Positions 51,150 through 60,139 of a stretch of 64,000 nucleotides of DNA are shown here, one piece after another (position 1 is the first letter of the stretch; every line of letters begins with the position of its first letter). The notes under the pieces are model-generated. The model saw only the letters and a program-made list of their open reading frames with translations. It did no database searches and was not told the origin of the DNA. The position numbers and the translations under genes are program-made. Origin of the DNA: Candidatus Rokuibacteriota bacterium (GTDB lineage Bacteria > Methylomirabilota > Methylomirabilia > Rokubacteriales > CSP1-6); contig JACPIQ010000097.1 of assembly GCA_016188005.1 (NCBI GenBank), positions 18,358-82,357 on the forward strand. Direction: 5' to 3'.

Positions 51150-52229
51150 TCATCGGAGCTTGAGCGTGGTGAGCGCCAGGAGCGCCAGCATGAACGACAC
51201 GATCCAGAAGCGGACGATGATCTTCGGCTCCGCCCAGCCGCAGAGCTCGTAGTGGTGGTGGAGCGGCGCCATGCGGAACACGCGGCGGCCGGTGAGCCTG
51301 AACGACACCACCTGGATGATCACCGATCCCGCCTCCACCACGTAGATGCCCCCGATGAGGGGCAGCAGCAGCTCGGCCTTGGTGAGCACCGCCAGCGTGC
51401 CGATGGCCCCGCCGAGCGCCAGCGATCCCACGTCCCCCATGAAGACCTGCGCCGGGTAGGAGTTGAACCAGAGGAAGCCCAGCGCCGCCCCCACCAGCGC
51501 GCCGCAGACGATCGTCAGCTCGCCGGTGCCCTTGACGTTCAGGATGCGCAGGTACTCCGCGGCGCGGAAGTTGCCGGTCAAGTACGCGATGACCGCGAAG
51601 GCGCCGCCGGCCATCACGATGGGCCCGATGGCGAGCCCGTCGAGGCCGTCGGTGAGGTTCACGGCGTTGGACGCCCCCACGATCACCAGCAGCGCGAAGG
51701 GGATCCAGAGCCACCCGAGCGTCAGCAGCCACCCCTTGAAGAAGGGGATCGCGAGCCCGGTGGTGAACCCGTCCACCGGCCAGACGAAGAGCGAGGCCAT
51801 GAGGAGCCCCACGAGCAGAATCTGGGCGCCGAACTTCTGGCGCGCCGAGATACCCTTCCGCGTGCGGAGCTTCCGCCAGTCGTCCAGGAACCCGATGGCC
51901 CCGAGGCCCGCCGTGGCCGTCACGACCGTCCACACGTAGCGGTTCCTGAGATTGGCCCAGAGCAGCGTGGACCCGAGGATCGCCGCCAGGATGACGAGCC
52001 CCCCCATGGTCGGCGTCCCCGCCTTCGCCCGATGCCGCTCCGGCGTGTCCTCGCGGATCGTCTCGCCGCCGTGCTGCATCGCGCGGAGCCGCCCGATCAG
52101 CCACGGCCCCAGCGCGAAGGAGATGACGAGGGCGGTCACCGTCGCCATCGCCGTCCGGAACGTGATGTACCGGAAGACGTTGAAGACGATGTGGTCCCGG
52201 GCCAGCGGGACGAGGAGATGGTAGAGCAT
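51150..52229 (-). CDS. mraY: Phospho-N-acetylmuramoyl-pentapeptide transferase
   Basis: 359 aa, ten-helix membrane enzyme making lipid I. GTPTMGGLVIL, the GFLDDWRKLRTR aspartate pair, NAVNLTDGLDGLA, FMGDVGSLALGG and the PLHHHYE loop near the C-terminus are all intact. The ATG shares one base with the murF stop. Confidence 0.97.
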   Translation of the reverse strand: MLYHLLVPLARDHIVFNVFRYITFRTAMATVTALVISFALGPWLIGRLRAMQHGGETIREDTPERHRAKAGTPTMGGLVILAAILGSTLLWANLRNRYVWTVVTATAGLGAIGFLDDWRKLRTRKGISARQKFGAQILLVGLLMASLFVWPVDGFTTGLAIPFFKGWLLTLGWLWIPFALLVIVGASNAVNLTDGLDGLAIGPIVMAGGAFAVIAYLTGNFRAAEYLRILNVKGTGELTIVCGALVGAALGFLWFNSYPAQVFMGDVGSLALGGAIGTLAVLTKAELLLPLIGGIYVVEAGSVIIQVVSFRLTGRRVFRMAPLHHHYELCGWAEPKIIVRFWIVSFMLALLALTTLKLR

Positions 52230-53614
52230 CAGGCATCGTCTCCTCCGAACCGGGCCAGGAGGGCGTCCACCACCCGCTCCATGCGCATGCCGCGGGAGCC
52301 CTTCACGAGGACCGCGTCGCCCGGGGCGAGCCGCTTGAGCAGGAACGCCACCGTGTCCTCGAAGGTGCCGGCGTGGTGAACCTCTGCCAGTCCCGCCTCC
52401 CGCGCGCCCTGCACCGCGAAGCGCGCCAGGCGGCCGACCCCGAGGAACTCGGCCGCGCCGGAGGCGGCCACCGCGCGCCCCACGTCGCGGTGCGCCTCCT
52501 CACCGATGTCACCGAGTTCCAGCATGTCGCCGAGCACCACGATCAGGCGCTGCGCCTCGCGCGCGGCGGCGAGCGTCTGAAGCGCCGCGCGTACGGAGGC
52601 GGGGTTGGCATTGTAGGTGTCGTCGAGGATTTTGAGCGCCCCGGCGCTCCGCCAGACGCAGCGCCCCTTGGCGGGGCACGCCGCCTCGAGTCCACCCGCG
52701 ATCCCGGCCAGCGGCAGGCCCAGCGCGAGCCCGACGCCCGCGGCCACCAGGGCATTGGTGACGTTGTGGCGGCCTGCGAAGGCCAGCCGGGCCGTCCGGC
52801 GCGCGCCGCGGATCTCGAGGGTGACCGCCAGCCCCCCCTCCGTCTCCGCCGGAATGCCGACGGCGCGCACGTCGGCGGGCTCCTTCGCGCTCACGCTCAG
52901 CACTCGCGCGCGGCTCACCGCGCGCATGGCCCACACGCGCGGGTCGTCGGCGTTGAGCACCACCGCACCCTCGGGCGGGATGGCGGCGACCAGCGCCTCC
53001 TTCTCGGCCTGCACGCCGTCCAGCGACCCGAGGAACTCCGTGTGGGCGCTCGACACGGTCGTCACCGCGCCCACCGTCGGACGGCTGATCTCGGCCAGGG
53101 CGGCGATCTCCCCAGGACGGTTGGACCCCAGCTCGAGCGCCACCGCCCGGTGCTGGGGATCCAGCTGGAGCAGCGTCAGGGGCAGCCCCCACTGGTTGTT
53201 GAAGGAGAACTGGGGCTTGAGCACGGGGCCGAGGGTCTCGAGCACCGCCGCCACCATCTCCTTCGTGGTGGTCTTGCCGTTGGAGCCGGTCACCGCGGCG
53301 ACGGGGATGGTGAAGCGGGCGCGGTGGTAGGCCGCCAGCCGCCCCAGGGCGCGCGTCGTCTCGTCCACCAGCACGACCGGGACGCCGGGGGGCAGGTCAT
53401 CGGGCAGCGAGTGCACAACGAGGCACGCGGCACCACGGGCCGCGGCGTCCCGGACGAAGGCATGCCCGTCCTGCTGCCAGCCCCGGATGGCGAAGAACAC
53501 CTCGCCGACGCGCAGGCTCCGGCTGTCGATGGAGATGCCGGTGGCGCGCAGGCCGAGGTCGCCGCCCACCAGCGCCCCCTGGGTCCCGCGCACCACGTCT
53601 TCCACGCTGAACAT
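52229..53614 (-). CDS. murF: UDP-MurNAc-tripeptide--D-alanyl-D-alanine ligase
   Basis: 461 aa Mur ligase adding D-Ala-D-Ala. N-terminal GISIDSRSLRVGEVFFAIRG, ATP loop VTGSNGKTTTKEMVAAVL, NNQWGLPLTLL, ELGSNRPGEIAAL and C-terminal ILDDTYNANPASVRAAL. A GTG at 53620 two codons upstream has better spacing to AAGGA and may be the real start. It begins 14 bp after murE. Confidence 0.96.
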   Translation of the reverse strand: MFSVEDVVRGTQGALVGGDLGLRATGISIDSRSLRVGEVFFAIRGWQQDGHAFVRDAAARGAACLVVHSLPDDLPPGVPVVLVDETTRALGRLAAYHRARFTIPVAAVTGSNGKTTTKEMVAAVLETLGPVLKPQFSFNNQWGLPLTLLQLDPQHRAVALELGSNRPGEIAALAEISRPTVGAVTTVSSAHTEFLGSLDGVQAEKEALVAAIPPEGAVVLNADDPRVWAMRAVSRARVLSVSAKEPADVRAVGIPAETEGGLAVTLEIRGARRTARLAFAGRHNVTNALVAAGVGLALGLPLAGIAGGLEAACPAKGRCVWRSAGALKILDDTYNANPASVRAALQTLAAAREAQRLIVVLGDMLELGDIGEEAHRDVGRAVAASGAAEFLGVGRLARFAVQGAREAGLAEVHHAGTFEDTVAFLLKRLAPGDAVLVKGSRGMRMERVVDALLARFGGDDA

Positions 53615-53628
53615 CGACACACGTTTCC

Positions 53629-55134
53629 TTATGATGTCCGCTCCGCCAGCACCGCCCGGGCCACGGCTCGGTCGTCGAGAGGAAGCACCTGGGAACCGAT
53701 GATCTGGTAGGTCTCGTGACCCTTGCCCGCGAGCACGACGACGTCGCCGGCCTGGGCCCACCCGAGCGCGTCGCGGATGGCCGTCTTCCTGTCCGGAATC
53801 GTAACATGCCGGGCAGCGCCCGGGCCGGCCCCCACGATGCCCGTCGCGATCTCCGCGATGATCGCCTCCGGCTCCTCGCTCCGGGGGTTGTCGGAGGTGA
53901 CCCACACCCGGTCTGAGAGCCGCGCGGCGATGCCACCCATGACGGGACGCTTGCCGCGGTCGCGGTCGCCCCCGCATCCGAAGACCACCCCCAGCCGCCC
54001 CGCGGCACCCACGAGCTTGCGGGCCGTGGCGAGGACCCGCTCCAGCGCGTCCGGGGTGTGGGCGTAGTCCACGATCACGAGAAAGGGCTGCCCCGCCTCC
54101 ACCCGCTCGAAGCGTCCCGGGACGCTCGCGACCCCGGAGAGGGCCCGGCCCGCCAGATCCGGCGGGATGCCCAGGGCCGAACCCACGGCGACCGCGCCCA
54201 GGAGGTTCATCACGTTGTGCTCGCCCACCAGCGGCGAGGTCAGCGCCACCGGGCCGCCGGGCGTCTCTGCCCGCATGTCGATGCCATCCTCGCCCGAGGT
54301 GACCTGGAGCGGATGCACCGTCGCCGTCGGGCTCATGCCGAAGGTCAGCGTGGGCAGATCGAGCCCCGCCACCATGGCGAGACCCGCCGGGTCGTCGGCA
54401 TTGATCACGGCCGTGCGCCGGGGCTTGACCCCGGCGGCCAGGAGCCCGAAGAGCCGGGCCTTGGCGCGGCGGTACTCCGCGAGCGTGCCGTGGAAGTCCA
54501 GGTGGTCCTGGGTGAGGTTGGTGAAGACCGCCACGTCGAACTGGGTCCCGTCGGTGCGGGAGAGCGACAGCGCGTGGGAGGAGACCTCCATGGCCACTGC
54601 CGTCACGCCCGCCTGCCGCATCCGCGCGAGGAGCGACTGCAGCTCCACCGACTCGGGCGTCGTCTGCCCGGCCGTCATGGCCTCTTCCCCGATGCGGTAC
54701 TCGATGGTGCCGATGAGCCCGGTCCGGTGCCCCCCGGCCCGGAGGAGGGCCTCCACGAGGAAGGAGGTCGTCGTCTTGCCATTGGTCCCGGTGATGCCGA
54801 CCACGGTGAGCGCCCGCGACGGATGGCCGTAATAGGCGTCAGCGAGCCGGGCCAGCGCCTCGCGGGCGGAGGGGACGACGATGTGCGCGGCCGGGCTGCC
54901 GGCCAGCGAGCCGGGCCCCTCGAGCACCACGGCCGAGGCGCCACGCGCCAGCGCATCGGCCACATAGCGCCGCCCGTCCTGCTTGAGCCCGGGCACCGCC
55001 ACGAACAGGTCGCCCGGGGCCACCCGGCGGGAGTCGTAGGCGACGCCGCTCACAGTCGCCGGCAGGGCCCCGTGCACCGTCTTCACGGGCAGGGCCTCGA
55101 GAAGCGTGGACGTGGCCACGGCGGCTCCCCTCAT
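53629..55134 (-). CDS. murE: UDP-MurNAc-L-Ala-D-Glu--meso-2,6-diaminopimelate ligase
   Basis: 501 aa. N-terminal VAYDSRRVAPGDLFVAVPG, ATP loop GITGTNGKTTTSFL, TTPESVELQ, MEVSSHAL, and the specificity motif DNPRSEEP, which marks meso-diaminopimelate rather than lysine incorporation. The ATG at 55134 overlaps the ftsI stop (ATGA). Confidence 0.97.
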   Translation of the reverse strand: MRGAAVATSTLLEALPVKTVHGALPATVSGVAYDSRRVAPGDLFVAVPGLKQDGRRYVADALARGASAVVLEGPGSLAGSPAAHIVVPSAREALARLADAYYGHPSRALTVVGITGTNGKTTTSFLVEALLRAGGHRTGLIGTIEYRIGEEAMTAGQTTPESVELQSLLARMRQAGVTAVAMEVSSHALSLSRTDGTQFDVAVFTNLTQDHLDFHGTLAEYRRAKARLFGLLAAGVKPRRTAVINADDPAGLAMVAGLDLPTLTFGMSPTATVHPLQVTSGEDGIDMRAETPGGPVALTSPLVGEHNVMNLLGAVAVGSALGIPPDLAGRALSGVASVPGRFERVEAGQPFLVIVDYAHTPDALERVLATARKLVGAAGRLGVVFGCGGDRDRGKRPVMGGIAARLSDRVWVTSDNPRSEEPEAIIAEIATGIVGAGPGAARHVTIPDRKTAIRDALGWAQAGDVVVLAGKGHETYQIIGSQVLPLDDRAVARAVLAERTS

Positions 55135-57140
55135 CGCCCCGCTGCGGGGGAGGCCAGGGTGAGGCGGCACGGCACGCCTTCCGGGAGCGGAGCGCCCGGT
55201 GGCGGGGACTGGGCGATCACGATGCCGCGGCCGGCGATCTCGACGGCGACTCCGGTCGGGGCCAGCTCCTCCATGGCCTGACGGAGAGACAACCCCAGGA
55301 GGGACGGCATGGTGCTGGGCCCCTCCGCGTCCGGCACGAAGGCCGCGGGTCGGGCCCGGGCCTGGATCGGGCCGGCTGTGCCGAGCACAGTCGCGACAGG
55401 ACCAGCCGCGGCTCCGCCCTCACTCCGGACGATCTGGATAGGAGGAGAGTCGCGCGGCTGGACCTGGAGGTGGCGCAGCGCCTCGCGGCCGATGGCGGCG
55501 AAGATGGGCGCCGCGGCCTCGCTTCCCCACTTCTCATTCCTGGGCTCGTCGAGCATCACGAGGAGGGCCAGCCTCGGGTCAGTGGCCGGGACGAACCCCA
55601 CGAAGGACAGCACGCCGGGGGCGCGCGAGTAGCGCCGCGTGGCAGGATCGAGCTTCTGGGCGGTGCCCGTCTTGCCCGCGACGTCGAAGCCGGCGATGGC
55701 CGCATTGTGCCCGGTCCCCTCGCTGACCACCCGCGTCATGATCCCTGTCAGCACCCTCGCGGTGTCGGGCGCGATGGCCTGGCGGATCACTTGCGGCTCG
55801 AATCCCCGAGCTTCCCGTCCCTGCGCGTCGAGCACGGCCCGCACGATCTGCGGCTGCATGAGGCGGCCGTCATTGGCCACGGCCGCGAAGGAGGCGACCA
55901 GCTGCAGCGCCGTCACCGAGATCTCCTGGCCGATGGACATGGTGGCCAGCGACAGCCCCGACCAGCGCGCCGGCGGGCGGAGCTGGCCCCGGCTCTCGCC
56001 CGGCAGCCCCACCCCGGTCGGCGCACCGAAGCCGAAGCCCGTGATGTGCTTGTAGTAGCGCTCCTTGCCGAGCTGGAGTCCCACCTTGATGGAGCCCACG
56101 TTGGAGGAGTTCTGGAGCACCTCCGCGAAGGTGAGCCACCCGTACTTCTTCCAGTCGTGGATCGTCGCGCTGGCCACCCTGATCGCCCCGTTCTCGCCAT
56201 AGATGCGGTCGCCGGGCCGGGCCACGCCCTCCTCGAGGGCGGCGGCGGCCAGGATCACCTTGAACGTGGAGCCCGGCTCGAAAGGGTCTGTGATGGCGCG
56301 GTTCCGGCGCTCGTGATCGGTGGCCGACGCGAAGCTGTTGGGGTTGAAGGTGGGGCGGATCGCCACGGCGAGGATCTCGCCCGTCCGGGGGTCCATGGCG
56401 AGGGCCATGGCCGCCTTGGAGCGTGTGCGGCGCCAGGCGGCGTCGATCTCCTTCTCGGCGATGTACTGCAGCGTCGCGTCGAGGGTGAGGACGACACCCT
56501 GCCCGGGGCGTGCGGGCTTGAGGACGCGCGGGGCCCCCGAGACCTCCCGCCCGAGGGCGTCGCGCTCCGCGAGCGCCTTGCCGTCCTGTCCCGCCAGCCG
56601 GCTGTCCCAGGCCTGCTCGATCCCGCCCAGCCCCTTCCCCTCGCCGCCCTCGAAGCCGACCACGTGGGCGGCCAGCTCGCGGTTCGGGTAGAGCCGGAGG
56701 CTCTCCTCGACGAAGCCCAGCGCGGGCTCCCGGAGGTCGCGCACGGCCTGCGCCACGGCGGGTGGCAGCCGGCGCTTGACGTAGACGACGCGCTTCGATG
56801 ACTCGAGACGCCGGGCGATGTCCCCGGCCGGCTCGTCCAGGATCGGCGCCAGCCGGCGGGCGAGACGCCCGGCGTCGTCCACACGCCCCGGCAACGCCAG
56901 GAGGGTCTCGGCCGCCGAGGAGACAGCGAGCACCTGCCCGTTGCGGTCCAGGATGGGGCCGCGCTTCGCCTTGAGGGGGATGGCCTTGGCGTGCTGGCTG
57001 TCGGCGAGCCGGACATACTCCGCGTGCCTGACGACCTGGAGATGGACCAGCCGGCCGGCGAGCCCGAGGAAGGCGCAGGCGAGACAGCCTGCGACGATCA
57101 GCGTCCGGATCCTCAGGGAATCCGTCCGGCGCGGGTTCAT
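55131..57140 (-). CDS. ftsI: Septal peptidoglycan transpeptidase FtsI/PBP3 with C-terminal PASTA domain
   Basis: 669 aa class B PBP. One N-terminal helix (about 12-33), a pedestal domain beginning RGPILDRNGQVLA, and the transpeptidase with SxxK at Ser291-Lys294 (GSTFK), SSN at 345-347 and KTG at 490-492. After a Pro/Ala linker a single PASTA repeat (about 615-665) ends the protein. PASTA tails are commoner in SpoVD/PBP2x-type proteins and may bind muropeptides or partner proteins. Confidence 0.95.
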   Translation of the reverse strand: MNPRRTDSLRIRTLIVAGCLACAFLGLAGRLVHLQVVRHAEYVRLADSQHAKAIPLKAKRGPILDRNGQVLAVSSAAETLLALPGRVDDAGRLARRLAPILDEPAGDIARRLESSKRVVYVKRRLPPAVAQAVRDLREPALGFVEESLRLYPNRELAAHVVGFEGGEGKGLGGIEQAWDSRLAGQDGKALAERDALGREVSGAPRVLKPARPGQGVVLTLDATLQYIAEKEIDAAWRRTRSKAAMALAMDPRTGEILAVAIRPTFNPNSFASATDHERRNRAITDPFEPGSTFKVILAAAALEEGVARPGDRIYGENGAIRVASATIHDWKKYGWLTFAEVLQNSSNVGSIKVGLQLGKERYYKHITGFGFGAPTGVGLPGESRGQLRPPARWSGLSLATMSIGQEISVTALQLVASFAAVANDGRLMQPQIVRAVLDAQGREARGFEPQVIRQAIAPDTARVLTGIMTRVVSEGTGHNAAIAGFDVAGKTGTAQKLDPATRRYSRAPGVLSFVGFVPATDPRLALLVMLDEPRNEKWGSEAAAPIFAAIGREALRHLQVQPRDSPPIQIVRSEGGAAAGPVATVLGTAGPIQARARPAAFVPDAEGPSTMPSLLGLSLRQAMEELAPTGVAVEIAGRGIVIAQSPPPGAPLPEGVPCRLTLASPAAGR

Positions 57141-57170
57141 GGCGGGTCCACGGCCTCGGGCGGCGTCACG

Positions 57171-57638
57171 CTAGGGGGCGGGCGCCCCGGCGAGGCTCGC
57201 CGGCTGGGCCGACGCCGTGCGCGGCGGAGTGGCGGGGGGCATGCCGCTGCCGGCGGGGATGAACTCGCGCGCGAGCCGGACCTGGTCTCGCCCCGGCGGC
57301 ACCATCCCGAGCTCCATACGGGCCCGCTCCTCGATGCGCGCCAGGGACCCGAGCGTCGCGAGCTCCACGCGGAGCCGACGGTTCAGCTCGTCGGCCGCGG
57401 CGTGCCTCCCGCGCAGGGCCTCGAGGCGATACGACAGGCGCACGTGATGGACCCTGAGCCCCACGATGCCGAGCACCATCGCCATCAGGACGCTGGCGCA
57501 GAGCACGCCCACCCCCATGGCCCGGAGCCGGCGCCGGTCACGCTCGCGGTGGAACCGCGCCGCCTGCTGGGAGGCCGGGTCCAGCCTCCCCGTCCAGTGC
57601 CTCCGGACCTCTGCTCCCCCTCGCTCGTCGATTCTCAT
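57171..57638 (-). CDS. ftsL: Cell division protein FtsL
   Basis: 155 aa bitopic protein assigned by position and topology: basic cytoplasmic tail (1-40), one helix (about 41-62) and a short coiled coil (LSYRLEALRGRHAAADELNRRLRVELATL) before a Pro/Ala-rich tail. FtsL pairs with FtsB/FtsQ to activate FtsW-FtsI. The ATG overlaps rsmH by 4 bp. Confidence 0.85.
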   Translation of the reverse strand: MRIDERGGAEVRRHWTGRLDPASQQAARFHRERDRRRLRAMGVGVLCASVLMAMVLGIVGLRVHHVRLSYRLEALRGRHAAADELNRRLRVELATLGSLARIEERARMELGMVPPGRDQVRLAREFIPAGSGMPPATPPRTASAQPASLAGAPAP

Positions 57639-58540
57639 GCTGCCTCCAGACGCTCGAGCACGCGGAGCTTGGCGCTCCGCGCGCGCGGGTTGTCTCTGAC
57701 CTCGTCCGGTCCGGGCGTGATCGGGGACGGCTCGAGCTCGGCGAAGCCTCCCCGCGTGAGACTCCGGAAGTGGCGCTTCACGACACGGTCCTCGCCGGAG
57801 TGGAAGGAGATGACGCCGAGCCGGCCCCCCGGGGCCAGCAGCGCGGCCGCCTGGGGCAGGGCCTCGGCCAGCGCCGCAATCTCGTCGTTGACGGCCATGC
57901 GGAGGGCCTGGAAGGTGCGCGTGGCCACGTGGGTGCGGTGGGACCAGGCGGCGCGCGGCACGCCCCGCTTCACCACGGCCACGAGATCGGCCGTCGTGCG
58001 CAGCGGCGCCCGCTCCCGCGCCTCGACGATGCGCCGGGCGATGCGCCGGGCGTGGGGCTCGTCGCCGTACTCGAAGAGGATGCGCGCCAGCTCCTGCTGC
58101 GGGAGCGAGCCGAGCAGGTCGGCGGCGGTGGCCCCCCGGGTGGGATCGAAGCGCATGTCCAGCAGCTCGTCGCCCTGGAAGGAGAAGCCGCGCGCCGACA
58201 CGTCGAGCTGGGAGGACGACAGCCCGAGATCCAGCAGGATGGCGGCGGCCTCGCTCACACCCGCATCCGCGGCATGCCGGCTCAGGTGGCGGAAGCTGCC
58301 GTGGGTGAGCACCACGCGGTCGCCGAAGCGCTGGAGCCGCCGCCGGGCGCACGCGAGCGCCTCCGGGTCCCGGTCGAGCCCGAGGAGCCGCGCCGCGGGA
58401 CGCGCGCTCTCCAGCAGCCGCTCAGCGTGTCCACCCATGCCGACCGTCCCGTCCACGACCCAGCCCCCGCGACGGGGGCGCAAGAGGAACGTCACCTCGT
58501 CCACCAGCACCGGGAGGTGCGCCATCGCCTCCCGTTGCAT
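57635..58540 (-). CDS. rsmH: 16S rRNA m4C1402 methyltransferase
   Basis: 301 aa (MraW). HLPVLVDEVTFLL, SAM site VVDGTVGMGGHAERLLE, GLDRDPEAL, LDLGLSSSQLD, FHSGEDRVVKRHF and C-terminal NPRARSAKLRVLER are all canonical. Start at 58540 or at the ATG five codons later. Lies 6 bp after mraZ. Confidence 0.96.
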   Translation of the reverse strand: MQREAMAHLPVLVDEVTFLLRPRRGGWVVDGTVGMGGHAERLLESARPAARLLGLDRDPEALACARRRLQRFGDRVVLTHGSFRHLSRHAADAGVSEAAAILLDLGLSSSQLDVSARGFSFQGDELLDMRFDPTRGATAADLLGSLPQQELARILFEYGDEPHARRIARRIVEARERAPLRTTADLVAVVKRGVPRAAWSHRTHVATRTFQALRMAVNDEIAALAEALPQAAALLAPGGRLGVISFHSGEDRVVKRHFRSLTRGGFAELEPSPITPGPDEVRDNPRARSAKLRVLERLEAA

Positions 58541-58546
58541 GCCGCC

Positions 58547-58987
58547 TCAGACCCCCTTGCCTGCCAGCCTCTCGAACACATCGTCGAGCGGTCCACCATG
58601 CTCGCGCTCGAAGTGCGCCCAGCGCTCCGCGTCCCAGACCTCGAACTTCTCCATCAGCCCGATGATGAGCACGTCCCTCACGAGCCCCAGGCGCTCGCGG
58701 TAGTCGGCAGGGATCTGAATGCGGCCCTGCGGATCGAGCGTGACGTCCTGCGCCAGCGAGATGTACGCGTACTGGATCTTGCGCCGATCGGGATCAAATC
58801 TCGGCAGCGCGTTCACGCGCTCCTCGAGGGCGTGCCAGAGCTTGAGGGGATGCACCTCGAGCGCATCGCCGCGGGGAACGATGACCATCTTGTCGCCGTG
58901 GTCGTCCGACAGGGCTTCTCGGAACTTCGCCGGAATACTGAGCCGGCCCTTCGGATCGACCGTGTGCTTGAAATGCCCTCGAAACAC
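58547..58987 (-). CDS. mraZ: Transcriptional regulator MraZ
   Basis: 146 aa with two SpoVT-AbrB repeats (DPKGRLSIPAKFREAL and LDPQGRIQIPADYRERL). MraZ forms ring-like oligomers and represses the dcw promoter by binding direct repeats in its own leader. It is the first gene of the cluster; matching boxes lie upstream. Confidence 0.96.
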   Translation of the reverse strand: MFRGHFKHTVDPKGRLSIPAKFREALSDDHGDKMVIVPRGDALEVHPLKLWHALEERVNALPRFDPDRRKIQYAYISLAQDVTLDPQGRIQIPADYRERLGLVRDVLIIGLMEKFEVWDAERWAHFEREHGGPLDDVFERLAGKGV

Positions 58988-59025
58988 CGCCCCCCCCGAG
59001 CGAGAAGTCCCCTGTGCCTGAGGTG

Positions 59026-59056
59026 TTTTCCTCCACTTCGTGGGAATTCATCCCAC
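59026..59056 (-). promoter_or_regulatory. Putative MraZ-binding boxes in the dcw leader
   Basis: On the minus strand, five-base boxes TGGGA, TCCCA and TGGAG begin exactly 10 nt apart (reading from 59056 region towards mraZ), resembling the TGGGN-N5 repeats bound by MraZ in other bacteria. The first two also form an inverted repeat GTGGGA-N5-TCCCAC (59040-59056). They lie directly downstream of the -10. Confidence 0.6.
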
Positions 59057-59066
59057 TTGGAGGGCC

Positions 59067-59095
59067 ATGCTAGTCGCTGGTGGAGGGGCTGTCAA
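59067..59095 (-). promoter_or_regulatory. Sigma-70-type promoter of the mraZ/dcw cluster
   Basis: TTGACA (59090-59095), exact 17-nt spacer, TAGCAT (59067-59072) on the minus strand. An AT-rich stretch (59096-59125) upstream could act as an UP element. The predicted start near 59060 leaves a leader of about 70 nt before mraZ. This is the best promoter in the window. Confidence 0.8.
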
Positions 59096-59230
59096 GCGAA
59101 AAGATGGAATTTTCTAGAGAAATCCTACAGATGGAGAAGGCCACAGGTCGTGGCGGCTGCGCCGGGGACCACCGTGGATTGGGTGGCCCCCACGCGCGGT
59201 GACACGCCCCCCCGGCGAAGCCCCCCGGGG

Positions 59231-59253
59231 GCCCCCGGTATACCCCCGGGGGC
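59231..59253 (-). terminator. GC-rich hairpin after the M48 gene, probable terminator
   Basis: GCCCCCGG-N7-CCGGGGGC forms an 8-bp all-GC stem 17 nt beyond the M48 protease stop and upstream of the dcw promoter. More C/G runs flank it. No T-run follows, so it may act with Rho or simply insulate. Confidence 0.45.
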
Positions 59254-59269
59254 TATGGGGCGGGGCGCG

Positions 59270-60055
59270 CTACCTCGCCGGTGTGTAGTGGCTCATGGCC
59301 TCGGGCATCCAGGCCTCGATCTGCCTGATGCGGGTGGCTTCGGAGGGATGGGTCGAGAGGAACTCCGGGGGGCGTCCGCGGCCCTTGGAGGCCTCGGCCA
59401 TCCGGACCCAGAGATCGCGAGCCGCGTGCGGATCGTAGCCGGCCTTGGCCATGTAGATGAGGCCGAGGTGGTCGGCCTCGGACTCCTGCGCGCGCCCCCA
59501 CGGCATGAGGAGCCCCACCGAGGCGCCGGCGCCGAGGAGCGCGCCCACCGCCTGCACGGTCTTGGGATCGCGGCTCGACAGGGCGGCCATGGTGCCGGCC
59601 AGCCCCACCTGGACCACGAGCTGCTGGCTCACGCGCTCGCCGCCGTGACGCGCGATCACGTGGGACACCTCGTGGCCGATCACCGCGGCGAGCCCCGCCT
59701 CGTCGCGAGTGATGGGGAGGATGCCGGTGTAGACGGCGATCTTGCCACCCGGCAGCGCGAAGGCATTGGCCTGCTTGTCCTCGATGACCCTGTACTCCCA
59801 CGGGTAGCTCCGCCCCGTGGCCGCGGCGATGCGGCTGCCCACGCGGGTGACCATCTCGTTGAGCGCCGGGTCGGGGGAGAGGCGGGACTTCTTGAGGATG
59901 TCCTGGTAGGACTGCACCCCCATCCGCATCTCCTCGGATTCCGGCAGGATCTGCAGCTGCGAGCGCCCCGTGATGGGCACGGTCTGGCAGGCCACGACGA
60001 TGCCGACGACCAGCAGGAGGCACGCCCAGGCTGGATAGTGCTTGAAGTCAGGCAT
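59270..60055 (-). CDS. M48-family zinc metalloprotease, predicted lipoprotein
   Basis: 261 aa. A lipoprotein signal (ACLLLVVGIVVAC) places Cys23 for lipidation. The protease has HEVSH (128-132) and the third ligand Glu in ESEADHLG near 193. PGGKIAVYTGIL and LSTHPSEATRIRQIE are typical of the LoiP/YcaL/BepA-like group that degrades misfolded outer-membrane proteins. Location is likely periplasmic, membrane anchored. Confidence 0.92.
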   Translation of the reverse strand: MPDFKHYPAWACLLLVVGIVVACQTVPITGRSQLQILPESEEMRMGVQSYQDILKKSRLSPDPALNEMVTRVGSRIAAATGRSYPWEYRVIEDKQANAFALPGGKIAVYTGILPITRDEAGLAAVIGHEVSHVIARHGGERVSQQLVVQVGLAGTMAALSSRDPKTVQAVGALLGAGASVGLLMPWGRAQESEADHLGLIYMAKAGYDPHAARDLWVRMAEASKGRGRPPEFLSTHPSEATRIRQIEAWMPEAMSHYTPAR

Positions 60056-60139
60056 GGCCAGATCTTACCAGATGCGAGCGTCAGCCACAGGGCGCCGCCG
60101 CGGCGGGGCTTCACCGACGCCGGCGGCACGGGCCGTGGC

